Positions 1 through 5,224 of a stretch of 5,507 nucleotides of DNA are shown here, one piece after another. Every line of letters starts with the position of its first letter. Within the stretch, counting starts at the first letter, position 1. Source of the stretch: Desulfobacterales bacterium (GTDB lineage Bacteria > Desulfobacterota > Desulfobacteria > Desulfobacterales > JAFDCJ01); assembly GCA_029939875.1 (NCBI GenBank), contig JAOZSC010000192.1:341-5847 (forward strand), written 5' to 3'. The translations under genes were made by a program, and so were the position numbers. The notes beneath the pieces are model-generated. The model was not told the DNA's origin. It saw nothing but the letters and a program-made list of their open reading frames with translations, and did not search any database.

Positions 1-977
1 AGCGGAGCGTTGCCGAAGACTCCTGCCCGGTGCGAACCGCTTTCCAATTGGATCGGGATCGTATCGTTTATTCCAATGCATTCCGACGGTTAAAGCACAA
101 AACCCAGGTTTTTCTTTCACCTCTGGGAGATGATTACCGAACACGGCTGACCCACACCCTGGAAGTATCCCAAATGGCCCGGGCCATGGCCCGGGCTCTG
201 TTTTTAAACGAAGACCTGGTGGAAGCTATTGCCCTGGGACATGATCTGGGGCACACGCCTTTCGGCCACAGCGGCGAAACCGTTTTGAAACAAATTTTTT
301 CGCCGGATTTTTCCCACAGTGAACAGAGCCTGAGGGTTATCGACGTCCTGGAAAATAACGGCAAAGGGCTCAATTTGACCTATGAAGTGCGCGATGGCAT
401 TTTAAAGCATTCCAAAGGCTACGGCCAAATCATCCCCGAAAACCCGCAGGAATTGGCCAGTACCTATGAGGGGCAGATCGTCAGAATCGCGGATATCATG
501 GCCTACCTGAACCACGATCTGGAAGATGCCATTCGCAGCGCGGTAATCCAGGCCGAGCAGGTGCCCCAGGACTGTGCCAGAATTCTCGGCCGCAGCCATT
601 CCCAACGGGCCACCACCATGATCCGGGATCTCATATCTTCCAGTCGGGTTGGAGAAACTGGGCTGCATCTGCAAATAAGTGATGATGTACACGGCGCCAT
701 GAACCTATTGAGAAAATTTCTTTATGACAACGTATATCGATCTCCCCAGGTGCACAAAGACTTTGAAAAAGCCAAAAAAATCCTGTCCGAACTCTACCAT
801 TATTTTCTTGACAATAAAGCCATGCGGGACAAAAAGTTAAGCGATCTTTACATTTCAGGCGGCAATAACCAGCGCCAGCCCAGTGAGAGGATCGTGTGTG
901 ACTTGATTGCCAGCATGACGGATCGCTACGCCATGAATTTATACAAAAATATTTTTTTCCCCATTGCGGATGTATAA
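1..977 (+). CDS. dgt: HD-domain dNTP triphosphohydrolase (dGTPase-like, type 2), 5' end outside window
   Basis: This enzyme family hydrolyses dNTPs to deoxynucleoside and tripolyphosphate in the cytoplasm, limiting dNTP pools. The first full codon is at base 3. Residue numbers here count from the GTG at 30. That GTG is probably internal (Val), because the reading frame continues upstream with an R-x-x-x-E-x-x-C-P-V-R-T pattern typical of the family N-terminus; I expect roughly 25 further residues beyond the edge. The HD-domain metal ligands are visible: H42 in RLTHTLEV, H71-D72 in LGHDLGHTPFGH, and D155 in VRIADIMAYLNHD. The family signature DRDRIVYSNAFRRLKHKTQVF spans residues 8-28. The C-terminus at 315 fits the family's usual end. 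The next gene starts 9 bases after the TAA, which suggests co-transcription. Substrate preference (dGTP or all dNTPs) cannot be read from the sequence. Confidence 0.93.
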   Translation, partial: RSVAEDSCPVRTAFQLDRDRIVYSNAFRRLKHKTQVFLSPLGDDYRTRLTHTLEVSQMARAMARALFLNEDLVEAIALGHDLGHTPFGHSGETVLKQIFSPDFSHSEQSLRVIDVLENNGKGLNLTYEVRDGILKHSKGYGQIIPENPQELASTYEGQIVRIADIMAYLNHDLEDAIRSAVIQAEQVPQDCARILGRSHSQRATTMIRDLISSSRVGETGLHLQISDDVHGAMNLLRKFLYDNVYRSPQVHKDFEKAKKILSELYHYFLDNKAMRDKKLSDLYISGGNNQRQPSERIVCDLIASMTDRYAMNLYKNIFFPIADV

Positions 978-986
978 CCCAATGCC

Positions 987-1577
987 ATGAGTATCCCCTA
1001 CCTTCCTGACGCTGTTACAGTACCTTTTTTCGAGCGTCTGCAGCGCCTTTATGATGCCATGGACCGCGGCTATGCCCGGGCAGCCGACGCCTATGGATTC
1101 CACTGTGACGGCTGTGCGGACAATTGCTGCCGGACCCGCTTTCGCCATCACACCCACCTGGAGTATCTATTTCTTCTCCAGGGAGTTGCATCCCTTGACG
1201 CCAAAAAGCAGCTCAGGGTTCAATCAAGGGCTGCCCAAATCTGCCGCAGCTACGATCGAGCCGATGAACAGGGACTGCAGGTCAGGGTGATGTGTCCGTT
1301 AAATATCGACGGCCGCTGTATCCTGTACGCCTATCGTCCCATGATCTGCCGGCTGCATGGAATTGCCCATCAACTCCGCAAGCCCGGTCAAAGCACGATT
1401 TACGGCCCGGGATGCACGACCTTCGATGAACGCAGCGGGGACAAACCTTATTTCCAGTTTGACCGCACACCATTTTATATGGACATGGTACGACTGGAAA
1501 ACGAATTCAAGCAGAACGCCGGGCTGACCGCCAGAATCAAGATGACAATTGCCCGGATGATCGTGACCAGCGCATAG
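987..1577 (+). CDS. YkgJ-family cysteine cluster protein (CxxCxxxCC, small form)
   Basis: A 196-residue protein with the YkgJ/UPF0153 pattern, a putative zinc- or iron-binding (possibly Fe-S) domain of unknown function. Visible cysteines are C40, C43, C47 and C48 (CDGCADNCC), then C103 (MCPL), C111 (GRCILYAYRP), C121 (ICRLHG) and C143 (GPGC): eight in the family's typical two-block arrangement. A C86 also occurs between the blocks. There is no signal peptide or membrane segment, so it should be cytoplasmic. It begins 9 bases after the dNTPase stop with no clear Shine-Dalgarno sequence, so translation probably depends on reinitiation from the upstream gene. Its last codons, GCA TAG, lie inside a heptanucleotide repeat array that starts at 1570. 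It differs in length and layout from the two larger YkgJ proteins on the other strand and is not a close copy of them. Confidence 0.88.
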   Translation: MSIPYLPDAVTVPFFERLQRLYDAMDRGYARAADAYGFHCDGCADNCCRTRFRHHTHLEYLFLLQGVASLDAKKQLRVQSRAAQICRSYDRADEQGLQVRVMCPLNIDGRCILYAYRPMICRLHGIAHQLRKPGQSTIYGPGCTTFDERSGDKPYFQFDRTPFYMDMVRLENEFKQNAGLTARIKMTIARMIVTSA

Positions 1578-1618
1578 CGCATAGCGCAGAGGGTAGAGCG
1601 CATGGCGTATCGGATGGT
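1570..1618 (+). repeat. Phased heptanucleotide array, consensus GCGCATA (copy A)
   Basis: Seven consecutive units in exact 7-base register: GCGCATA, GCGCATA, GCGCAGA, GGGTAGA, GCGCATG, GCGTATC, GGATGGT, decaying to the right. It fills the gap between two convergent genes and overlaps the end of the upstream one, giving it its Ala-TAG ending. Adjacent GCGC motifs can pair across ATA (4-bp stem, 3-base loop), but there is no strong terminator with a T-run. The same unit recurs at 2424-2458 and, inverted, at 2512-2553. Confidence 0.8.
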
Positions 1619-1620
1619 GC

Positions 1621-2412
1621 TTAAGATCTGGTACGTTCTTTGAACGCAGGGCTGCGGATACCCCACACAAAAAATTTTACCCACTCAAAACCGAATTTCA
1701 GTAATTCCACGTCATTTTTTTTCAGCTTCTTGCGAACGTCGGGTTTTATGCGATAGCGTTTCAGAAAACTGCTTTGAAACACAAACTCCCGGAAGCGGTC
1801 GATATTGTATGTGGCCATAAAGGCCATTTTGGCCTTACCGCCGCCGGGACCTTCCCTTCCCCAGGGCTCATTTTGAAACAGCCGCTTTAACCGCGCCCAG
1901 CGAATGGTCATTTTATGATACAGTTGCGCATCCTGGTCCCGGGTCCATGATGAGATGGTCCACTGTTTTTTTTCGTCCTGCCCGCGGCAAAAATCCGGTG
2001 GCCGGAAGAAATAAATCGGCTGCTCCTTTTTGAGAGCAGCGTCATACAGCATTCCCTGTTCGATGGGAAACGTTCGGCAGGTATCCGGCCGGTCCGTATA
2101 GACGCTGCAGCCTGATGAGGCCAGAAAGGGGCAGGTTTTCTCCGGATTTTCGGCCATGCGCAGCAGCACGTCCGGAAAAAAATTGGAGGGCCTCAAAACG
2201 ATGTCTACATAACGGTCCATAAATTCATCTGATGATAGATCCAGCGCTTGTTTTAGCCGGATAACATCATAGGGATACAGGAAAAGATTCAAATTGCGGC
2301 AGCAGCGATTAAAGCACGCAACATCCGGGTGGCAGCGGAACGAAAAAGTATCGTTTTCGCCAAGCCGAATTCCCGGCAGTTTGTCTATTTCATCGCTGTC
2401 GATGTGTTTCAT
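1621..2412 (-). CDS. YkgJ-family cysteine cluster protein (large form, paralog 1)
   Basis: A 263-residue putative metal- or Fe-S-binding protein; family function unknown. The first cysteine block is C27, C33, C37, C38 (FRCHPDVACFNRCC). The second is C94 (CPFL), C102 (GCSVYTDRP), C112 (TCRTFP) and C142 (FCRG). There is no signal peptide or transmembrane helix. The C-terminal part is basic, and around residues 230-250 it carries the motif NDVELLKFGFEWVK, which the protein at 3373-4125 shares in diverged form. Over the block from DTF to SDEF (residues 21-64) I count 28 identities in 44 aligned positions with that paralog, so the pair arose by duplication or joint transfer. The ATG at 2412 has only a weak purine-rich stretch (GAGTGAG) as ribosome site. 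The gene converges with the plus-strand YkgJ gene and lies between two arrays of the heptanucleotide repeat. Confidence 0.88.
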   Translation of the reverse strand: MKHIDSDEIDKLPGIRLGENDTFSFRCHPDVACFNRCCRNLNLFLYPYDVIRLKQALDLSSDEFMDRYVDIVLRPSNFFPDVLLRMAENPEKTCPFLASSGCSVYTDRPDTCRTFPIEQGMLYDAALKKEQPIYFFRPPDFCRGQDEKKQWTISSWTRDQDAQLYHKMTIRWARLKRLFQNEPWGREGPGGGKAKMAFMATYNIDRFREFVFQSSFLKRYRIKPDVRKKLKKNDVELLKFGFEWVKFFVWGIRSPAFKERTRS

Positions 2413-2423
2413 GACTCACTCAT

Positions 2424-2458
2424 TCGCATAGCGCGGGGAGCATAGCGCAAAGCGTTGT
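2424..2458 (+). repeat. Degenerate heptanucleotide array (copy B, GCGCATA orientation)
   Basis: Units in register are TCGCATA, GCGCGGG, GAGCATA, GCGCAAA, GCGTTGT: more worn than the other arrays. It sits just upstream of the start codon of the minus-strand gene ending at 1621, in its presumed 5' untranslated region. It is inverted relative to the array at 2512-2553, with 53 bases between them in which I see no gene or clear signal. Confidence 0.6.
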
Positions 2459-2511
2459 CGTTCGCAACATTAGTACTTGGATTGGCTTCGATTGTGCGGC
2501 TCATCCGTCAC

Positions 2512-2553
2512 TATGCGCTGAGCCCTATGCGCCATGCGCTATGCGCTATGCGC
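2512..2553 (-). repeat. Phased heptanucleotide array (copy C, inverted)
   Basis: Six units in exact 7-base register on the plus strand: TATGCGC, TGAGCCC, TATGCGC, CATGCGC, TATGCGC, TATGCGC. Read on the minus strand this is GCGCATA, the same unit as at 1570. The array runs into the SDR gene and supplies its final Ala codon and TAG stop, exactly as copy A does for the plus-strand YkgJ gene. With copy B it makes an imperfect inverted repeat that could fold back in the minus-strand transcript. Confidence 0.8.
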
Positions 2554-3358
2554 CGTCGGGCATCGCCGCCACCCTGTCTGCCCCCAGGACATATCCGCCG
2601 TCCAGTCGCAGCACGGCACCGGTCATAAAGGGTGCGTCTTTAATGAGAAACAAAACGGCCCGGACGACATCCTCCACCGTGCCGGTGCGCTGCAGCAGCG
2701 TATGCTCTAAAAGCGCTTTGCGGCAGTCTTCGCTCAGCAATCCCCAACCCCGGGTTTTTTCAGCATGCCGGGTTTCAACCAGCCCGACCATCAGCTCGTT
2801 GACCCTTACCTGCGGGGCGCCCATGCGCGCCCAGGTTTCGGTCAGCAGTGAAACCCCCCGGCTGGCCGCCGCATAAGCATCATTAAAAATCATCCCGGCA
2901 GGACCGCAGCGGCCGACAAGGGCGGCAATCGATGAAAAATTTATGACCACCGCGTCCCCGGCGGTTTTCAAATGCGGCAGGGCGCAGTCAAAAACCCATC
3001 GCTTGGCACGCAGGGTGGTTTCCATCTCCAGGTCCCACTGTTGCCGGGTATAGGGACCGTGCACCACCGGCCAGCCCCCCCGCTCGATGTTGTTGATCAA
3101 AATGTCCAGCCGCCCGAAACGCTCCACCACAGCCTGGATGAGCCCCGGTATGGTATCGACTTCCAGCAGGTTGGCCCGGACGATGAGGTGCTCCCCGCCG
3201 GTCCGACCAAAATCCCGCTGCATGTCCTCCAGCGCTTCGGGCCAATCATAATAGGTGGCCGCCACGCTGACACCGGCCTGTGCCAGGGCCAGTCCGATAC
3301 CTTTTCCGATTCCTTTAACGGCACCCAGCACCAGTGCCACTTTACCTTTTAGTACCAT
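2546..3358 (-). CDS. Short-chain dehydrogenase/reductase (SDR) with altered catalytic motif
   Basis: A 270-residue Rossmann-fold protein of classical SDR length. The start at 3358 is chosen because AGGGG lies 6 bases upstream and the protein then begins MVLKGKVALVLG, as SDRs do. Residues 11-22 (LGAVKGIGKGIG) are the nucleotide-binding glycine motif, with Leu in place of the usual Thr. DILINN at 85-90 is the NNAG region, but reads NNIE. The catalytic serine region is NFSSIAA (140-146). The usual YxxxK reads Y162-A-A-A-S166-R167, so the catalytic Lys is replaced by Ser with an Arg beside it. The C-terminal TGAVLRLDGGYVLG (246-259) is typical of the family. The gene begins 14 bases after the YkgJ paralog upstream, so they are likely one transcript. 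It is probably an NAD(P)-binding protein. Substrate is unknown, and oxidoreductase activity is uncertain because of the Lys loss. Confidence 0.88.
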   Translation of the reverse strand: MVLKGKVALVLGAVKGIGKGIGLALAQAGVSVAATYYDWPEALEDMQRDFGRTGGEHLIVRANLLEVDTIPGLIQAVVERFGRLDILINNIERGGWPVVHGPYTRQQWDLEMETTLRAKRWVFDCALPHLKTAGDAVVINFSSIAALVGRCGPAGMIFNDAYAAASRGVSLLTETWARMGAPQVRVNELMVGLVETRHAEKTRGWGLLSEDCRKALLEHTLLQRTGTVEDVVRAVLFLIKDAPFMTGAVLRLDGGYVLGADRVAAMPDGA

Positions 3359-3364
3359 GGTTGT

Positions 3365-3369
3365 CCCCT
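3365..3369 (-). promoter_or_regulatory. Ribosome binding site that fixes the SDR start
   Basis: AGGGG on the minus strand, 6 bases before the ATG at 3358. It lies in the 14-base gap after the upstream stop codon. It favours this start over an ATG 60 bases further up, which would overlap the upstream gene and add a non-SDR-like N-terminus. Confidence 0.7.
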
Positions 3370-3372
3370 GCT

Positions 3373-4125
3373 TTACCTGTTGTGGTGATTCCGAAATAAT
3401 AGCATCTGCTTGACCCACTGCATCCCAAGATCCAGCAACGCCACATCATCATTGACGGCCGCGTCCAGTATCGCAGGTGCGATGCCGCCATCCATTCCCA
3501 GGCCGTCCGGCAGGCCTTCGTTTGCAATCTGGGACCGGAAATGGTCCAGGTCATAAAGCGCCGTGTAAAACATTTGCCGGGATTTGCCGTCCAGCGGCCC
3601 CGGTAAGTGCTGATTTTTAAGGCCGATGATTTCCATCAACCGATCGTTGAACTCGTTGTAGACTGCCGCCCCCTGTTGGTCAATCCACTGCTTCACGCTC
3701 CAGGTATCGCCGGCTTCAAATCCGCGACAGTGCACTTCCTTCAGCAGCCAGAACTGCTCGGTCAGTTTACCGGTTTTTCGGCAGCGGGAAACTGCCCGCA
3801 TCAAGGGGTAGGTACGGCAGGAAGACGGCCGGTTTTCATAAACGCGGCAGCCGTCCGGGGTGACAAAGGGGCATGTGAGCCGGTGGGTATCATGGGGTTT
3901 CAGGGTTACGATCGGCAGCCCGGATTCCGGCCCGGTGTGCATGCGGGTGTATTGTGCGAGAAATTCGCCGGAAGCCAGGTTGAGCTCATTTTTTAATCGC
4001 AGGATGTCGTAAGGCGTTAAAAACTGGTTTAGATCCCGGCAACATTCATTAAAACACGGCACCGCCGGGGAACACGAAAAACAAAAGGTATCCATGGCTG
4101 ATACCGGCACTATGTTATGGTTCAT
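3373..4125 (-). CDS. YkgJ-family cysteine cluster protein (large form, paralog 2)
   Basis: A 250-residue putative metal- or Fe-S-binding protein; family function unknown. It carries the same eight core cysteines as the protein at 1621-2412: C18, C24, C28, C29 (SCSPAVPCFNECC), C85 (CPFV), C93 (GCRVYENRP), C103 (SCRTYP) and C133 (HCRG). C15 and C115 are additional. The C-terminal motif NDDVALLDLGMQWVK matches NDVELLKFGFEWVK in the paralog. No signal peptide or membrane helix is visible. I chose the ATG at 4125 because AAAGGAG lies 11 bases upstream and because it gives an N-terminus of similar length to the paralog's; a start 36 bases further up would place that site inside the gene. It is first in the minus-strand group and diverges from aprB. 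Confidence 0.88.
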   Translation of the reverse strand: MNHNIVPVSAMDTFCFSCSPAVPCFNECCRDLNQFLTPYDILRLKNELNLASGEFLAQYTRMHTGPESGLPIVTLKPHDTHRLTCPFVTPDGCRVYENRPSSCRTYPLMRAVSRCRKTGKLTEQFWLLKEVHCRGFEAGDTWSVKQWIDQQGAAVYNEFNDRLMEIIGLKNQHLPGPLDGKSRQMFYTALYDLDHFRSQIANEGLPDGLGMDGGIAPAILDAAVNDDVALLDLGMQWVKQMLLFRNHHNR

Positions 4126-4136
4126 TTCGTAGTCAA

Positions 4137-4143
4137 CTCCTTT
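4137..4143 (-). promoter_or_regulatory. Ribosome binding site of the first minus-strand YkgJ gene
   Basis: AAAGGAG on the minus strand, 11 bases before the ATG at 4125. It decides between that start and the in-frame ATG at 4161. Confidence 0.7.
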
Positions 4144-4355
4144 CGCCCCCCCTTGCCGCACCGGTAGTCAAGCGATCGTATCCCGTGGTACCAGGTTTGG
4201 TGATCTTGTCAAGTCGAAAACACCCCCGGCATCCTGGAGCCGGAAGAATCGGGACACCCCGCCAAAAACAGGAAAACCGGTGGCCCGCGGCCGTGCAATA
4301 CTATATATGGTGGCTCATTTAAAATCTTCACCCAGATGTTGTAACACCCTGGAAT

Positions 4356-4391
4356 CCGTCCCCAAGACGGTCTTTTACCGTCATTTTCTTT
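4356..4391 (+). terminator. Terminator-like hairpin with a competing upstream arm
   Basis: GACGGT (4366-4371) and ACCGTC (4377-4382) form a perfect 6-bp stem with a CTTTT loop, followed by ATTTTCTTT, the plus-strand look of a short intrinsic terminator. CCGTC at 4356-4360 can pair with the same GACGG through a CCCAA loop, so the two stems exclude each other. No plus-strand gene lies just upstream. It may block read-through into the apr promoter or be fortuitous. Confidence 0.35.
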
Positions 4392-4403
4392 GCTGAAAAA
4401 TAC

Positions 4404-4432
4404 TTGACAAGCGGTATGCACAATGATATTGT
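4404..4432 (+). promoter_or_regulatory. Candidate sigma70-type promoter for aprBA, with dyad over the -10
   Basis: A perfect TTGACA (4404-4409) is followed by a 17-base spacer and TATTGT (4427-4432), which matches TATAAT at 4 of 6 positions. Transcription would begin near 4439, giving aprB a leader of about 260 bases. A perfect 13-base dyad, ACAAT-GAT-ATTGT (4420-4432), overlaps the -10 box and could be a repressor site. It does not match the TTGTGA-type half-sites usually given for Rex or HcpR in sulfate reducers. Confidence 0.6.
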
Positions 4433-4524
4433 TTCTCTCTTATACGTGCCTATCATACTGAAATAATATGGAATAATGAATAATTAGCCCGCCGTTTTTA
4501 AATCCGGCTATCCTGGCGAGTTTA

Positions 4525-4559
4525 ACCGGACGGGTTCCGGTCGGTAATAGATAAAACCC
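4525..4559 (+). other. Leader hairpin with possible pseudoknot
   Basis: ACCGGA (4525-4530) and TCCGGT (4536-4541) form a perfect 6-bp stem around the loop CGGGT. Loop bases GGGT (4532-4535) can pair with ACCC (4556-4559), an H-type pseudoknot geometry. It lies inside the predicted aprBA leader. I do not recognise a known RNA family, and chance pairing is possible. Confidence 0.35.
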
Positions 4560-4581
4560 ATGAGATAAAAACAAAAAGGTA

Positions 4582-4600
4582 CTGAAGTGTTTGACTTCGG
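4582..4600 (+). other. Leader stem-loop upstream of aprB
   Basis: CTGAAGT and ACTTCGG form a 7-bp stem (including one T-G wobble) around GTTTG. No T-run follows, so it is not an intrinsic terminator. It could protect the 5' end of the abundant apr message or be an RNA-processing site; both are inference. Confidence 0.4.
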
Positions 4601-4685
4601 GCCAATCACATGAAGGGAGGTGCAAAAAAATATTTTTAGGGATGTTAACAATGCGTTGGAAATCAACATGTTATTAACCTAATTT

Positions 4686-4692
4686 AGGAGGT
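4686..4692 (+). promoter_or_regulatory. Strong ribosome binding site of aprB
   Basis: AGGAGGT, a near-perfect Shine-Dalgarno sequence, 7 bases before the ATG at 4700. ACCT at 4677-4680 could pair weakly with AGGT at its 3' end. Confidence 0.85.
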
Positions 4693-4699
4693 ATATTAA

Positions 4700-5143
4700 A
4701 TGCCAAGTTTTGTAATAACTGAAAAATGTGACGGCTGCAAAGGCGGGGACAAAACAGCTTGCATGTACATTTGTCCCAACGACCTGATGGTTCTGGATCC
4801 CAACGAAATGAAAGCTTACAACCAGGAGCCTGATCAATGCTGGGAATGTTTTTCCTGCGTTAAGATCTGCCCGACCCAGGCTATCGAGGTAAGGGGATAT
4901 TCCGACTTTGTGCCGCTGGGAAGCTCAGTCATGCCCATGCTGGGTACCGAAGATGTCATGTGGACTTGTAAGTTCAGAAATGGGCTCATCAAACGCTTCA
5001 AGTTCCCCATCCGAACCACTCCTGAGGGACAGGCTAATGCCTATCTGGACCTGAAAGGCAAGGACCTGGAAGGCCCTCTTCTGGCCACAGAAGAAGCAGA
5101 TGGCAAAGAGCTATGCTCACCTGGCGCGGACCAATTCGCTTAA
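4700..5143 (+). CDS. aprB: Adenylylsulfate (APS) reductase, beta subunit
   Basis: The iron-sulfur subunit of dissimilatory APS reductase, which passes electrons to the FAD of AprA for reducing APS to sulfite and AMP in the cytoplasm. In sulfate reducers it is thought to receive electrons from the membrane QmoABC complex. The 147 residues begin MPSFVITEKCDGC. Eight cysteines bind two [4Fe-4S] clusters in ferredoxin fashion: C10, C13, C21, C25 (with the family's characteristic enlarged first loop, CDGCKGGDKTAC) and C47, C50, C53, C57 (CWECFSCVKICP). By family knowledge, C25 and C57 each cross over to the other motif's cluster. Residues 65-105 form the central segment, including W88, and the tail from about 110 is the part that wraps around AprA in known structures. 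Length is normal (about 150). It has a strong ribosome site and is followed by aprA after 81 bases. Confidence 0.97.
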   Translation: MPSFVITEKCDGCKGGDKTACMYICPNDLMVLDPNEMKAYNQEPDQCWECFSCVKICPTQAIEVRGYSDFVPLGSSVMPMLGTEDVMWTCKFRNGLIKRFKFPIRTTPEGQANAYLDLKGKDLEGPLLATEEADGKELCSPGADQFA

Positions 5144-5224
5144 ACGGCAGCCCCGTTTGACAAGCCAATTGGACAATCAATTTTATTTATCATTTATTAA
5201 TGACTGATTGAAGGAGGATGCGAT
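5144..5224 (+). other. aprB-aprA spacer with aprA ribosome binding site
   Basis: An 81-base AT-rich spacer. AAGGAGG at 5211-5217 lies 7 bases before the aprA ATG and is a near-perfect Shine-Dalgarno sequence. CAATCA (5175-5180) and TGATTG (5205-5210) form an inverted repeat just before it, enclosing an AT-rich loop. I see no promoter or terminator here, so aprB and aprA should share one message. Confidence 0.7.

Larger units (their letters stand above)
4126..4699. other. Divergent control region between the YkgJ/SDR group and aprBA, no gene
   Basis: These 574 bases hold no convincing protein gene on either strand. The part next to the YkgJ gene (about 4145-4300) is GC-rich and contains a small inverted repeat, CCGGC at 4226-4230 with GCCGG at 4239-4243. 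The part next to aprB is AT-rich. Recognisable elements, listed separately, are a terminator- or attenuator-like hairpin pair, a sigma70-like promoter toward aprB, two leader hairpins and the aprB ribosome site. I found no equally clear promoter for the minus-strand genes and recognised no known riboswitch class. Confidence 0.7.

Noticed and set aside
1570..1618. Heptanucleotide arrays as a CRISPR array or attachment site
   Set aside because: The units are 7 bases, tandem and without spacers, and no integrase or cas gene is present.
1747..1758. TATGCGATAGCG inside the YkgJ gene as another repeat copy
   Set aside because: It is a single imperfect match within coding sequence, out of 7-base phase, and is explained by the codons for Y-R-I.
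3359..3418. N-terminal extension of the SDR to the ATG at 3418
   Set aside because: It would overlap the upstream YkgJ gene by 46 bases and add 20 residues before the normal SDR beginning; AGGGG supports the start at 3358.
4126..4161. N-terminal extension of the upstream YkgJ paralog to the ATG at 4161
   Set aside because: A good AAAGGAG lies inside the extension and points to the ATG at 4125.
4207..4212. TTGACA on the minus strand as a -35 for the YkgJ/SDR genes
   Set aside because: No acceptable -10 box lies 16-18 bases downstream; the nearest TACGAT is 26 bases away.
4209..4421. 70-codon open frame on the minus strand in the divergent control region
   Set aside because: No ribosome site, no recognisable motif, and it overlaps the hairpin pair and the -35 of the apr promoter.
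4440..4625. 61-codon open frame on the minus strand, antisense to the apr leader
   Set aside because: It lacks an ATG at its 5' end, has no ribosome site and resembles no family.
4439..4685. Known riboswitch class in the aprB leader
   Set aside because: I compared the hairpins by eye with c-di-GMP, preQ1, SAM-type and Moco conserved cores and saw no match; a covariance-model search would settle it.
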